This document shows positions 8,201-15,475 of a stretch of DNA of 64,000 nucleotides, one piece after another. This DNA comes from Kaistia defluvii (GTDB lineage: Bacteria; Pseudomonadota; Alphaproteobacteria; Rhizobiales; Kaistiaceae): NCBI RefSeq assembly GCF_040548815.1, contig NZ_JBEPSM010000001.1:1550001-1614000 (forward strand), in the 5' to 3' direction. Every line of letters starts with the position of its first letter. Position 1 is the first letter of the stretch. The notes below the pieces were generated by a model that made no database searches, had not been told where the DNA came from, and was given only the letters and a program-made list of their open reading frames with translations. Both the position numbers and the translations under genes were made by a program.

Positions 8201-8625
8201 ACAAGGCCGTTTGGCTGTCTCGCCGAATGTGCCGATCGATCGATCCGCCGGGAGACGTTTGCCGCTGGCCGCGCCGTGGGTGTGGAGATAGGGGGTTTCG
8301 GCGGCCCGGTCAAGCGACTGTTTCGGCAATCCCTTCGCAATCCACAGCCCCCAAAATACCGCCTCCCGGAATTTCGGCGCGTCCTCCTGCGCCGCCACGG
8401 GATCTCGCTCCGCATCCCCGCCACGCTAGCGGTTACCCCGAAAGCCGCCTCCCCGTTCACCGGCCCCGCCCCCTCGCCCGCCAGCGCCACCTCTTCGCGA
8501 TGCATCGCCCGGCCCACCGCCGAGCCGAGCGTCGATGCCGCAGCGATTCAAATGCCTTCGCCAGGCCGGATTGGCTACAATGCGGACCCAAGCGAAATTC
8601 TCCTTCCTCCTGCGGCGGGCACAAT
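8201..8625. other. Region without recognisable gene
   Basis: About 425 bp between tRNA-Gln and the membrane methyltransferase gene. It contains the expected tRNA promoter zone (near 8201-8300, including ATCGATCGATC) and GC-rich sequence in which only short overlapping frames are open. I see no convincing gene, repeat or terminator. Confidence 0.4.
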
Positions 8626-9231
8626 GTGCGAACAGTAGCGCTCAACCAGAGACTGCGTATCCATCTCGTTCAGCTCGGCGCGCTGATCTTCGCCCTGCTT
8701 CTGCTGCTGGTGCGGCCCTACTGGACCGGGCAGATCCATGAGTTCCTCGAATCCGCGGGCTTCTGCCTGGTGCTCGTCTGCGTCGCCGGGAGAATGTGGA
8801 GCATTCTCTATATCGGCTCGCGCAAGAACCGCGCCCTGACCACGCTCGGCCCCTATTCGATGACGCGAAACCCGCTCTATCTGTTTTCGACGATCGGCGC
8901 GGTCGGGGTCGGGCTGATCTTCGGATCCGTCTTGATCGCGTTGATGCTGGGCGTGTTCAGCTACATCGCCTTCACCATGACCGCCACCAAGGAAGCGGAT
9001 CACCTGAGGACGCTGTTTGGCGATGAATTCGTCGCCTATGCCGCGCAGACGCCGCTGTTCTGGCCGAATTTCTCGCTCTATCGCGACAGCCCCGACGTCG
9101 CCTTCTCCACCCACGCGCTGAAGCGGACCTTTCTGGACGGGCTGCTGTTCCTGGCGATCTTCCCGCTGATGGAAGCGCTCGAATATGTCCAGAATCTCGA
9201 CTTCCTGCCCGCGCTGGCGTGGCTCTACTGA
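8626..9231 (+). CDS. Isoprenylcysteine/phospholipid methyltransferase-like membrane protein
   Basis: A 201-residue membrane protein read from the GTG at 8626. The open frame extends upstream without conserved residues, so the start is uncertain. The C-terminal methyltransferase signature is clear: RKNRALTTLGPYSMTRNPLY, then about 60 residues later KEADHLRTLFGDEFVAYAAQ. These are the S-adenosylmethionine-binding elements of the ICMT/PEMT family. Four to five hydrophobic helices are present. The substrate (lipid, prenyl or other) is unknown. It is monocistronic and flanked by tRNA-Gln and an ABC importer. Confidence 0.75.
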   Translation: MRTVALNQRLRIHLVQLGALIFALLLLLVRPYWTGQIHEFLESAGFCLVLVCVAGRMWSILYIGSRKNRALTTLGPYSMTRNPLYLFSTIGAVGVGLIFGSVLIALMLGVFSYIAFTMTATKEADHLRTLFGDEFVAYAAQTPLFWPNFSLYRDSPDVAFSTHALKRTFLDGLLFLAIFPLMEALEYVQNLDFLPALAWLY

Positions 9232-9555
9232 TCGGCCCCCGCGGGCAAATGCTCCTTCCCTTGTGACCCGCAGCCATTTCACGAGGCGGCTTACGAGTCT
9301 CGGACGGCTGCGCTAAGCTTCCTGCCGCCGGGCGCGTCTCGTGCGCCAGGCAGAGGGGAATCGGAGGCATTGGGAAGCGCTGGAGTTGTGCCAAACTTTG
9401 ACAAAGCCGGCGAAAAGCCGCGAGGCGCCTCGACTCCGAGCGACATCCAAGCTTCAAGAATGCGTGCTAGCGTTGAAAGTAGACGGCTTATCATCAGGCT
9501 GGCCAAGGGGCCGTGCCGGGGCAACGGGGCGATACGTCGCCGAGGGAGAAGAAGC
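9232..9555. other. Leader and promoter region of the ABC importer
   Basis: A 324-bp gap before the solute-binding protein gene. Overlapping short frames here are not coding-like. It should hold the importer promoter. A strong purine-rich ribosome site (AGGGAGAAGAAG) ends the region. I could not assign a promoter or operator with confidence. Confidence 0.4.
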
Positions 9556-10659
9556 ATGAAGACGAACTGGATGCGGATTTCGGTTTCCGCACTTGCCATC
9601 TGCGCGACATCCGGCGTGGCGCTCGGCCAGAACATGGACGAGCTGATCGCAGCGGCGAAGAAGGAAGGCCAGCTCACGACCATCGCCCTCCCGCATGATT
9701 GGTGCGGCTATGGCGGCGTCATCGAAGGCTTCAAGGCCAAGTACGGCATCGCCGTCAACGAGCTCAACCCCGACGCCGGCTCGGGCGACGAGATCGAGGC
9801 AATCAAGGCCAACAAGGGCAATACCGGCCCGCAGGCGCCCGACGTCATCGATGTCGGCCTCTCCTTCGGCCCCTCGGCCAAGGCCGAAGGCCTCCTGCAG
9901 CCCTACAAGGTCTCAACCTGGGACACGATCCCGGACGCCGCCAAGGACGCCGAAGGCTACTGGTACGGCGATTATTACGGCGTGCTGTCGTTCCTGGTGA
10001 ACACCGACATCGTCAAGACCGTGCCGAAGGACTGGCCGGACCTGCTCGCCGACGACCTCGCCAATTCGGTGGCGCTGGCCGGTGACCCGCGCGTCGCCAA
10101 CCAGGCGATCCAGGGCGTGTTCGCCGCCGGCCTTTCCGGCGACAAGGGCGACGTCGCCAAGGCGGGCGAGGAAGGCCTCAAGTTCTTCGCCGAGCTGAAC
10201 AAGAAGGGCAATTTCGTGCCCGTCATCGGCAAGTCGGCGTCGCTGGCCCAAGGCTCGACCCCTGTGATCATCGCCTGGGACTACAATGCGCTCAGCTGGC
10301 GCGACATTCTCAAGGGCAACCCGGCCGCAGAGGTCGTCGTGCCGAAGACGGGCGTCGTCGCTGGCGTCTATGTCCAGGCAATCAGCGCCTATGCGCCCCA
10401 TCCGAACGCCGCCAAGCTGTGGATGGAATATCTCTATTCGGACGAGGGCCAGCTCGGCTGGCTGAAGGGCTATTGCCACCCGATCCGCTTCGACGATCTC
10501 GCCAAGAACGGCAAGATCCCGGCCGACCTGCTCGCCAAGCTGCCGCCGGCGGAATCCTATGCCAAGGCCATCTTCCCGACGGTCGCGCAGCAGAACGCTT
10601 CCAAGGAAGTGATCTCCAAGCAGTGGGATACGGTCGTCGGCGCGGAAGTCGCCAAGTAG
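9556..10659 (+). CDS. ABC transporter solute-binding protein (polyamine/iron type)
   Basis: A 367-residue periplasmic receptor from the ATG at 9556, preceded by AGGGAGAAG. The signal peptide ends near GVALGQ (residue 24-25). The mature protein (MDELIAAAKKEGQLTTIALP, later VIIAWDYNAL and YVQAISAYAPHPNAAKLWMEYL) matches the extracellular family 1/13 receptors that serve spermidine, putrescine, ferric ion or phosphonates. Signature residues for any one ligand are not evident, so the substrate stays open. It is separated from its permeases by a terminator and a REP-like element, which suggests the receptor is expressed more highly than the membrane components. Confidence 0.85.
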   Translation: MKTNWMRISVSALAICATSGVALGQNMDELIAAAKKEGQLTTIALPHDWCGYGGVIEGFKAKYGIAVNELNPDAGSGDEIEAIKANKGNTGPQAPDVIDVGLSFGPSAKAEGLLQPYKVSTWDTIPDAAKDAEGYWYGDYYGVLSFLVNTDIVKTVPKDWPDLLADDLANSVALAGDPRVANQAIQGVFAAGLSGDKGDVAKAGEEGLKFFAELNKKGNFVPVIGKSASLAQGSTPVIIAWDYNALSWRDILKGNPAAEVVVPKTGVVAGVYVQAISAYAPHPNAAKLWMEYLYSDEGQLGWLKGYCHPIRFDDLAKNGKIPADLLAKLPPAESYAKAIFPTVAQQNASKEVISKQWDTVVGAEVAK

Positions 10660-10701
10660 TCGACGATTCCGGCCCCGCTCCCCGGGGCTGACGCGAAAGA
10701 G

Positions 10702-10730
10702 AAGAGCCTGGTTCCGCCAGGCTCTTTTTT
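10702..10730 (+). terminator. Rho-independent terminator after binding-protein gene
   Basis: AAGAGCCTGG (10702-10711) pairs with CCAGGCTCTT (10717-10726) across the 5-nt loop TTCCG, followed by a run of T. This is a textbook terminator 43 bp after the stop of the solute-binding protein gene and inside the transporter locus. Confidence 0.88.
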
Positions 10731-10778
10731 ATCCCTTTGCCGGCTATGGCAGGATCCATCCAGGTGGAATCCGGCTTC

Positions 10779-10906
10779 TCACCTCTCCCGGCGGGAGAGG
10801 TCGGACCGCAGGTCCGGGTGAGGGGTTAGGGAACCTTGAGGAGAGGGTGTAAACCCTCACCCGCCGGCCTACGGCCGTCGACCTCTCCCTCAGGGAGAGG
10901 TGAGGA
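10779..10906. repeat. REP-like bipartite palindromic element, family A
   Basis: Two roughly 50-bp units face each other. Each reads, outside to inside, TCACCTCTCCC - GGGAGAGGTCG - variable small palindrome - CGGGTGAGGG. The left unit is 10779-10826 and the right, inverted, unit is about 10853-10906. Each unit is itself a nest of hairpins, as in REP/BIME elements of other proteobacteria. It occupies the gap between the solute-binding protein and the first permease. A partial copy is present at 14046-14069. Confidence 0.75.
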
Positions 10907-11032
10907 TCATGCCGGCGAAGCCTGCTCTAAAAGCGATACTGGGCCGTCCGTTTATTTCGGCCCTGCCCCTTGCCTCTTCTCGGGTGCGCCAGCATCCTGC
11001 ATTCCAGAACCGACGGCCAGCACAGGGTGCCC

Positions 11033-11917
11033 ATGGCTCAATCGACAGTCGAGATCGCCACCACGAAGCCGCGCCCGATGTCGCTGAGCTGGCTTGGCGT
11101 CGTGCCTTTCCTGATCTTCGCGCTGATGTTCCTGATCCTGCCGGCCGGCTATCTGGTGATCGGCGCGTTTCAGACGCCCGATGGCAGCTTCACGCTGCAG
11201 AACATCGCCAATCTGAACCAGCCGACGATCATCAAGGCCTACCGGATGAGTATCGCGATCAGCGCGGCCTCCGCCCTGCTTGGCTCGCTGCTCGGCTTCG
11301 CGCTGGCGCTGGCTATCGTGCTGGGCAAGCTGCCGCGATGGGTGCGGCCGATGCTGATGACCTTTTCCGGCGTCGCCTCGCAATTCGCCGGCGTGCCGCT
11401 CGCCTTTGCCTTCCTGGCGACACTGGGGCGAACCGGCCTGGTAACGGCGCTGCTGTTCAACATCTTCGGCATCAACATCTATCGCTATGGCTTCAACCTG
11501 CTGAGCTTCTCCGGGCTGACCCTCACCTATCTCTATTTCCAGATCCCGCTGATGGTGCTGATCCTGACGCCGGCGCTGGACGGCTTGAAGCGCGAATGGC
11601 GCGAGGCCTCGTCGATCCTGGGTGCCTCGACCTGGCAGTATTGGCGCATGATCGCGCTGCCAATCCTGTGGCCGAGCCTGCTCGGCGCCTTCATGCTGCT
11701 CTTCGCCAATTCCTTTGGCGCGATCGCGACGGCCTATGCGCTGACCGGCTCGTCGCTCAACATCATCACCATCCTGCTCTACGCGCAGATCCGCGGCGAC
11801 GTGCTGCATGACCCCAATCTCGGCTATGCGCTGGCGCTGGGCATGATCCTGATCACCGGCATCTCGAACGGCATCTATATCTGGCTGAGCTCGCGCACCG
11901 GGCGGTGGATCCGATGA
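11033..11917 (+). CDS. ABC transporter permease, PotB-type
   Basis: A 294-residue permease beginning at the ATG at 11033 (MAQSTVEIATTKPRPMSLSW). About six hydrophobic helices are visible (for example VVPFLIFALMFLILPAGYL). The ATPase-coupling loop reads REASSILGASTWQYWRMIALP, matching the EAA loop of the polyamine/iron branch. Its TGA overlaps the ATG of the second permease by 4 bp. An in-frame start at 10970 would reach towards the REP element and is not favoured. Confidence 0.9.
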   Translation: MAQSTVEIATTKPRPMSLSWLGVVPFLIFALMFLILPAGYLVIGAFQTPDGSFTLQNIANLNQPTIIKAYRMSIAISAASALLGSLLGFALALAIVLGKLPRWVRPMLMTFSGVASQFAGVPLAFAFLATLGRTGLVTALLFNIFGINIYRYGFNLLSFSGLTLTYLYFQIPLMVLILTPALDGLKREWREASSILGASTWQYWRMIALPILWPSLLGAFMLLFANSFGAIATAYALTGSSLNIITILLYAQIRGDVLHDPNLGYALALGMILITGISNGIYIWLSSRTGRWIR

Positions 11918-12699
11918 AAGAATCCCGCTTCTTCCCCTGGCTCGGCGTCATCTTCGGCGCGACCTATTTTCTCGTGCCACTGATCGCGACGTTCGAATTC
12001 TCGCTGCGTATGGAGCGCGGCCGCTATTCGTTCGAGGCCTATCGCATCGTCCTGGCCGATCCCTATTTCCAGGCGAGCTTCGGCTATTCGGCTGTGATCG
12101 CCGTCTGCACCATTCTCGTCGGCATCGCGCTTTCGGTGCCGACGGCCTATGTCGTCCAGCTGAAGCTGCCGCGCCTGCGCCCGATCGTCGAGTTCATCAC
12201 GCTGCTGCCGCTGGTCATTCCGGCGATCGTCATCGTGTTCGGCTATCTCCGGATGTACAATTCCTCGTCCTGGCTGCCGCTCACCTCCAGCGCGCGCGGA
12301 ACCGATCTTCTGCTGACCTTCAGCTATGTCACGCTCGCCCTGCCCTACATGTATCGCTCGGTCGATACCGGGCTTCGCGCGATCGATGTGCGGACCCTGA
12401 CGGAAGCGGCGCAGAGCCTGGGCAGTTCGTGGCCGCGCATCCTGCTGACGGTGATCCTGCCCAATGTCCGCGTCGCGGTTCTTTCGGGCGCGTTCCTGAC
12501 CTTTGCGATCGTCATCGGCGAATTCACCATGGCAAGCCTGCTGAACCGCCCGGCCTTCGGTCCGTATCTGCAGCGGATCGGCGCCAATCGCGCCTATGAG
12601 CCGGCGGCGCTTGCCATCATTGCCTTCGCCATCACCTGGGCCTGCATGGGCCTGATCAATCTATTCGCGGCCATGGGTCGACAGACCACACGTCGTTGA
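11914..12699 (+). CDS. ABC transporter permease, PotC-type
   Basis: A 261-residue partner permease. The ATG at 11914 overlaps the preceding stop as ATGA, so translational coupling fixes the start; a start three codons earlier (11905) is possible. The EAA coupling loop reads TLTEAAQSLGSSWPRILLTVILP. Helices include FVIGEFTMASLL-like and ALAIIAFAITWACMGLINLF segments. It forms the heterodimeric channel with the upstream permease; the ATPase gene follows after 22 bp. Confidence 0.9.
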   Translation: MKESRFFPWLGVIFGATYFLVPLIATFEFSLRMERGRYSFEAYRIVLADPYFQASFGYSAVIAVCTILVGIALSVPTAYVVQLKLPRLRPIVEFITLLPLVIPAIVIVFGYLRMYNSSSWLPLTSSARGTDLLLTFSYVTLALPYMYRSVDTGLRAIDVRTLTEAAQSLGSSWPRILLTVILPNVRVAVLSGAFLTFAIVIGEFTMASLLNRPAFGPYLQRIGANRAYEPAALAIIAFAITWACMGLINLFAAMGRQTTRR

Positions 12700-12721
12700 A
12701 CGAGTTTCCAAGGAAGCGAAC

Positions 12722-13792
12722 ATGGCATTCCTGACGATCGAGAAATTGGTCAAGACATTCGGCGCCCAGACCACGGTCAAGGGCGTCGATCTCGCCGTCG
12801 AGCGGGGCGAGTTCGTGACGCTGCTCGGCCCCAGCGGCTGCGGCAAGACGACGATCCTGCGTATGATCGCGGGTTTCGAGACCGCCACGAGCGGCACGAT
12901 CCGCATCGATGGCAAGGACGTCACGAATCTGCGCCCCAACCAGCGCCATATCGGCATGGTGTTCCAGGCCTACGCGCTGTTCCCCAACATGAGCGTCGCC
13001 GACAACATCGCCTTCGGCCTCAAGGTCGCGCGGAAGTCGTCGGCCGAGATCGCGGCGCGGGTCAAGGAGATGCTGGAGCTCATCAAGCTGCCGGATCTCG
13101 GCGATCGCTATCCCTATCAGCTGTCCGGCGGCCAGCAGCAGCGCGTGGCTCTGGCCCGCGCGCTCGCGGTCAAACCGCAGATCCTGCTGCTCGACGAGCC
13201 GCTCTCCGCGCTCGACGCGAAGATCCGCATCTCGCTGCGCGAGGAAATCCGCGCGGTGCAGCGTGCGCTCGGGATCACGACGATCTTCGTGACGCATGAC
13301 CAGGAAGAAGCGCTCTCCATGTCGGATCGCATCTGCGTCATCAACGAGGGCAAGATCGAGCAGCTCGGCACGCCGTTCGAGATCTACAACTATCCAAAGA
13401 CGCGCTTTGTGGCGTCCTTCGTCGGCACGCTCAACATCCTGAACGGCCGCGTGCTCGATTCGACCTCGGGCCGGCTTTCGATCGACGACCAGGAAGTGGT
13501 CACCGCGCGCGAGATCGGCGGCGCCAGCACCGGGGACACCCTCTCCCTCGCGCTGCGTCCGGAAGCGCTCTCGATCGGCCACGCCAATGGCGGCAGCAAT
13601 AATCTGACCGGCACGATCGACGAGGTGCATTTCCTCGGCTCCGTCGTCCGCATCCGCGTCCGTTTCAAGGACAACATCGTCTCGCTCGACACCTTCAACC
13701 GCCCCCACAGCGCCCCGCCCCAGCGCGGCCAGCCGGTGACGGTGAACTTTACGCGGGAAGATATCCTAGTGCTGGACCGCCCGGCGATCTGA
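12722..13792 (+). CDS. ABC transporter ATP-binding protein, PotA-type
   Basis: A 356-residue ATPase. Walker A GPSGCGKTT is at 36-44, the Q-loop MVFQAYALFPNM near 79-90, signature LSGGQQQR at 134-141, Walker B ILLLDEP at 154-160 and the switch His in VTHDQEEALSMSD. A C-terminal TOBE-like regulatory domain occupies about residues 240-356 (LSLALRPEALSIGH, VHFLGSVVRIRVRF). This architecture is typical of polyamine, ferric ion and sugar importers. It closes the operon and is followed by a second REP-like element. Confidence 0.92.
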   Translation: MAFLTIEKLVKTFGAQTTVKGVDLAVERGEFVTLLGPSGCGKTTILRMIAGFETATSGTIRIDGKDVTNLRPNQRHIGMVFQAYALFPNMSVADNIAFGLKVARKSSAEIAARVKEMLELIKLPDLGDRYPYQLSGGQQQRVALARALAVKPQILLLDEPLSALDAKIRISLREEIRAVQRALGITTIFVTHDQEEALSMSDRICVINEGKIEQLGTPFEIYNYPKTRFVASFVGTLNILNGRVLDSTSGRLSIDDQEVVTAREIGGASTGDTLSLALRPEALSIGHANGGSNNLTGTIDEVHFLGSVVRIRVRFKDNIVSLDTFNRPHSAPPQRGQPVTVNFTREDILVLDRPAI

Positions 13793-13903
13793 GGCACGGG
13801 CCGATTCAAAGCCGACCCTACCGGCTTGGAGGCAGTCCCCTTCACCTTTCCCTGATGAAGCATTCGCATGACCGAGGTTCGGGGTTGTGCAGATCTCGAT
13901 TTC

Positions 13904-14036
13904 CAACATCCTGAGGAGACTTGCGGAGCAAGTCGTCTCGAAGGACGCACCGCCTGAGGGCAAAACCTTGTGCCGCCGCCGCTCTGCGTGCTTCGAGACG
14001 GCCCTCTGGGCCTCCTCAGCATGTTGAGGATGGTGT
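13904..14036. repeat. REP-like bipartite palindromic element, family B
   Basis: Two inverted, related arms (about 13905-13950 and 13984-14036). Each arm carries CTGAGGAG, a small variable hairpin (ACTTGCGGAGCAAGT on the left, GGCCC...GGGCC-type on the right), then CGTCTCGAAG and ACGCA. The sequence style matches dispersed intergenic palindromes common in rhizobial genomes. It separates the ABC importer from the convergent GFA gene. Confidence 0.7.
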
Positions 14037-14045
14037 TGCGCGAAG

Positions 14046-14069
14046 GTCTCCCTGAGGGAGAGGTGAAGG
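14046..14069. repeat. Partial copy of REP-like family A
   Basis: GTCTCCCTGAGGGAGAGGTG matches the outer hairpin of the family A element at 10779-10906. A more degenerate version (CACCTTTCCCTGATGAAG) lies near 13843. Only one hairpin of the unit is kept. Confidence 0.55.
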
Positions 14070-14073
14070 TGCC

Positions 14074-14496
14074 CTACCCCTCGGGCATTCGTTCGAACCG
14101 CGTCAACGCGGCGTCCATCGTATCCCACGCAAAGCCGCCGCTGGCATAGGTCACGAACTGCGGTTGGAACCGCTCCGGCTCGTCGAGGCTGGCCGCGTGT
14201 ATCGCGATCATCTCCGGCATGGCGACGAAGGTGACGTAGACCGGCGTCCCGCAGGTCGGGCAGAAGGCATGGACCTTGAGGTTGCCGCTGTCGCCGGCGA
14301 CCTGCCATCCGCTGGCCTCGCCGGAGATCTTCATGTCGGACCGCTTGCCAAAAGCGAGATAGGAACTGTGCCCCGTGCCGCTGCGCTGCTGGCATTGGCG
14401 GCACTGGCAATGCAGCTCGGCAACCGGATCCTGGCTTGTCTCATAGCGGATCGCGCCACAGGCGCATCCGCCGACATAGGATGTCGTCATCGTCAT
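14074..14496 (-). CDS. GFA family zinc protein
   Basis: A 140-residue protein of the GFA family (named after a glutathione-dependent formaldehyde-activating enzyme). The ATG at 14496 gives MTMTTSYVGGCACGAIRYET; a longer reading from 14598 runs into the upstream gene. The zinc-binding cysteines are visible: GCACG near the N-terminus, CQCRQCQQ near 37-44 and HAFCPTCGTPVYV near 84-96. The family's true reactions are mostly unknown, so no substrate is claimed. It is the last gene of an ArsR-SRPBCC-GFA operon. Confidence 0.85.
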   Translation of the reverse strand: MTMTTSYVGGCACGAIRYETSQDPVAELHCQCRQCQQRSGTGHSSYLAFGKRSDMKISGEASGWQVAGDSGNLKVHAFCPTCGTPVYVTFVAMPEMIAIHAASLDEPERFQPQFVTYASGGFAWDTMDAALTRFERMPEG

Positions 14497-14513
14497 GCTC
14501 CATCGTGAGGGGA

Positions 14514-14978
14514 TCAGGCAGCCTTCGGCTTGGCGAAGACGTCGATGGCACGGCCGGTTTCCAGATAGGATTTGAGGCTGGAAAGCACGAGCGGCCAACC
14601 CTTGGTGATGCCCTGCTCCATGCCGCTGCCGGCTTCGAGCTCGTCATGCGTGACGGTCAGCCGGACCATGTCGTCATATTCGGCGATGTCGAACGTCACC
14701 CGGCTGTGGCTGTCGGGGTCGGCGGTCTGGGAGGCGTTCGCCCAGGTGATGACCAGCCGGCTCGGCGGCGTGACTTCCACAACCTTGCCGATCAGCTGGA
14801 CAGTCCGCTCGGCATCGGCGCGGACATGCTGCCACTCCGAGCCGGGCTGCCAGTCGGACACGTTCTCGTGGCCCCAGTAGCGCCGGGCGATTTCCGGCTT
14901 GGTGATGGCCTCGAACACCTTTTCGGGCGTCGAGAGAACATAGGTCACGTACACGAAGCGCGTCTTCTCTTTGGCCAT
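14514..14978 (-). CDS. SRPBCC (AHSA1-like) domain protein
   Basis: A 154-residue START/Bet v1-fold protein starting at the ATG at 14978 (MAKEKTRFVYVTYVLSTPEK). The AHSA1-type pattern is clear: TPEKVFEAITKPEIARRYWG, GSEWQHV, VEVTPPSRLVITWA and the C-terminal GWPLVLSSLKSYLETG helix. Such small hydrophobic-cavity proteins are very often encoded next to ArsR regulators in soil bacteria, but their ligands are largely unknown. It begins 2 bp after the regulator's stop, so the genes are coupled. Confidence 0.88.
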   Translation of the reverse strand: MAKEKTRFVYVTYVLSTPEKVFEAITKPEIARRYWGHENVSDWQPGSEWQHVRADAERTVQLIGKVVEVTPPSRLVITWANASQTADPDSHSRVTFDIAEYDDMVRLTVTHDELEAGSGMEQGITKGWPLVLSSLKSYLETGRAIDVFAKPKAA

Positions 14979-14980
14979 GG

Positions 14981-15295
14981 CTACTCTCCTTCGAGTTCTC
15001 TCTTCAGATCGTGCAGCAGGCTGAGCCGCTGCTGTTCGAACTTGCGCACCCACCGCTCATAGACTTCGTGCAGTGGCACGGGATTGATGAAGTGCAGCTT
15101 CTCCCGTCCCCGCCGGACCGTGCTGACCAGATTGGCCGCCTCGAGGATCCCGAGATGCTGGGTCGCCGATTGGCGCGTCATGTCGAGGTGCTCGCAAAGC
15201 TGCCCGAGCGTCTGTCCATTCTGTTCGTAGAGAAGGTCGAGCAGCCGCCTGCGGGTCAGGTCGCCCAGGGCCTTGAAGACATCGTCGGCGTGCAT
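14981..15295 (-). CDS. ArsR family winged-helix repressor
   Basis: A 104-residue regulator from the ATG at 15295 (MHADDVFKALGDLTRRRLLD). The recognition region LGQLCEHLDMTRQSATQHLG and the wing VSTVRRGREKLHFIN are typical ArsR. No metal-binding CxC motif is present, so metal sensing is unlikely. It heads the operon with SRPBCC and GFA proteins. A near-ideal promoter and overlapping palindrome lie just upstream, suggesting autoregulation. Confidence 0.9.
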   Translation of the reverse strand: MHADDVFKALGDLTRRRLLDLLYEQNGQTLGQLCEHLDMTRQSATQHLGILEAANLVSTVRRGREKLHFINPVPLHEVYERWVRKFEQQRLSLLHDLKRELEGE

Positions 15296-15319
15296 CGATC
15301 CTCTCTCGCGTCGGAAGAT

Positions 15320-15349
15320 AGAATATGCAGGCAAATGCCTGCATGTCAA
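15320..15349 (-). promoter_or_regulatory. Promoter with ArsR operator palindrome
   Basis: On the minus strand TTGACA (15344-15349) is separated by 18 nt from TATTCT (15320-15325). The spacer is filled by a palindrome with perfect 9-bp arms, ATGCAGGCA and TGCCTGCAT, separated by 2 nt (15325-15344). A repressor bound here would block RNA polymerase. The arrangement fits autoregulation by the ArsR protein 25 bp downstream. Confidence 0.8.
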
Positions 15350-15420
15350 ATGTTGGCCAGGCGCCCCCCGGTCCGGACTAACGGGAGGGTAACGGGCCGT
15401 TACCGTGTTAACCCCTCCCC

Positions 15421-15452
15421 GAAACGAAAACGGGCGCCCGAAGGCGCCCGTT
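15421..15452 (-). terminator. Terminator of the semialdehyde dehydrogenase gene
   Basis: On the minus strand AACGGGCGCC and GGCGCCCGTT form a 10-bp stem with a TTCG tetraloop, followed by TTCGTTTC. It lies 24 bp after the dehydrogenase stop. The UUCG loop and U-rich tail make it a good terminator. Confidence 0.75.
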
Positions 15453-15475
15453 CGAAACTCGCTTGCGACAGCCGA

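Noticed and set aside
8227..8625. N-terminal extension of the membrane methyltransferase from the ATG at 8227
   Set aside because: The added 133 residues are Arg/Pro-rich with no homology signal, whereas the family begins with the first membrane helix.
8126..8638. Plus-strand open frame beginning AGEPGFEPRLTESESVV
   Set aside because: This is the well-known spurious peptide from reading across a tRNA gene antisense.
10779..14069. CRISPR array
   Set aside because: Repeats here are inverted, of two families, and not regularly spaced; no cas genes are present anywhere in the window.
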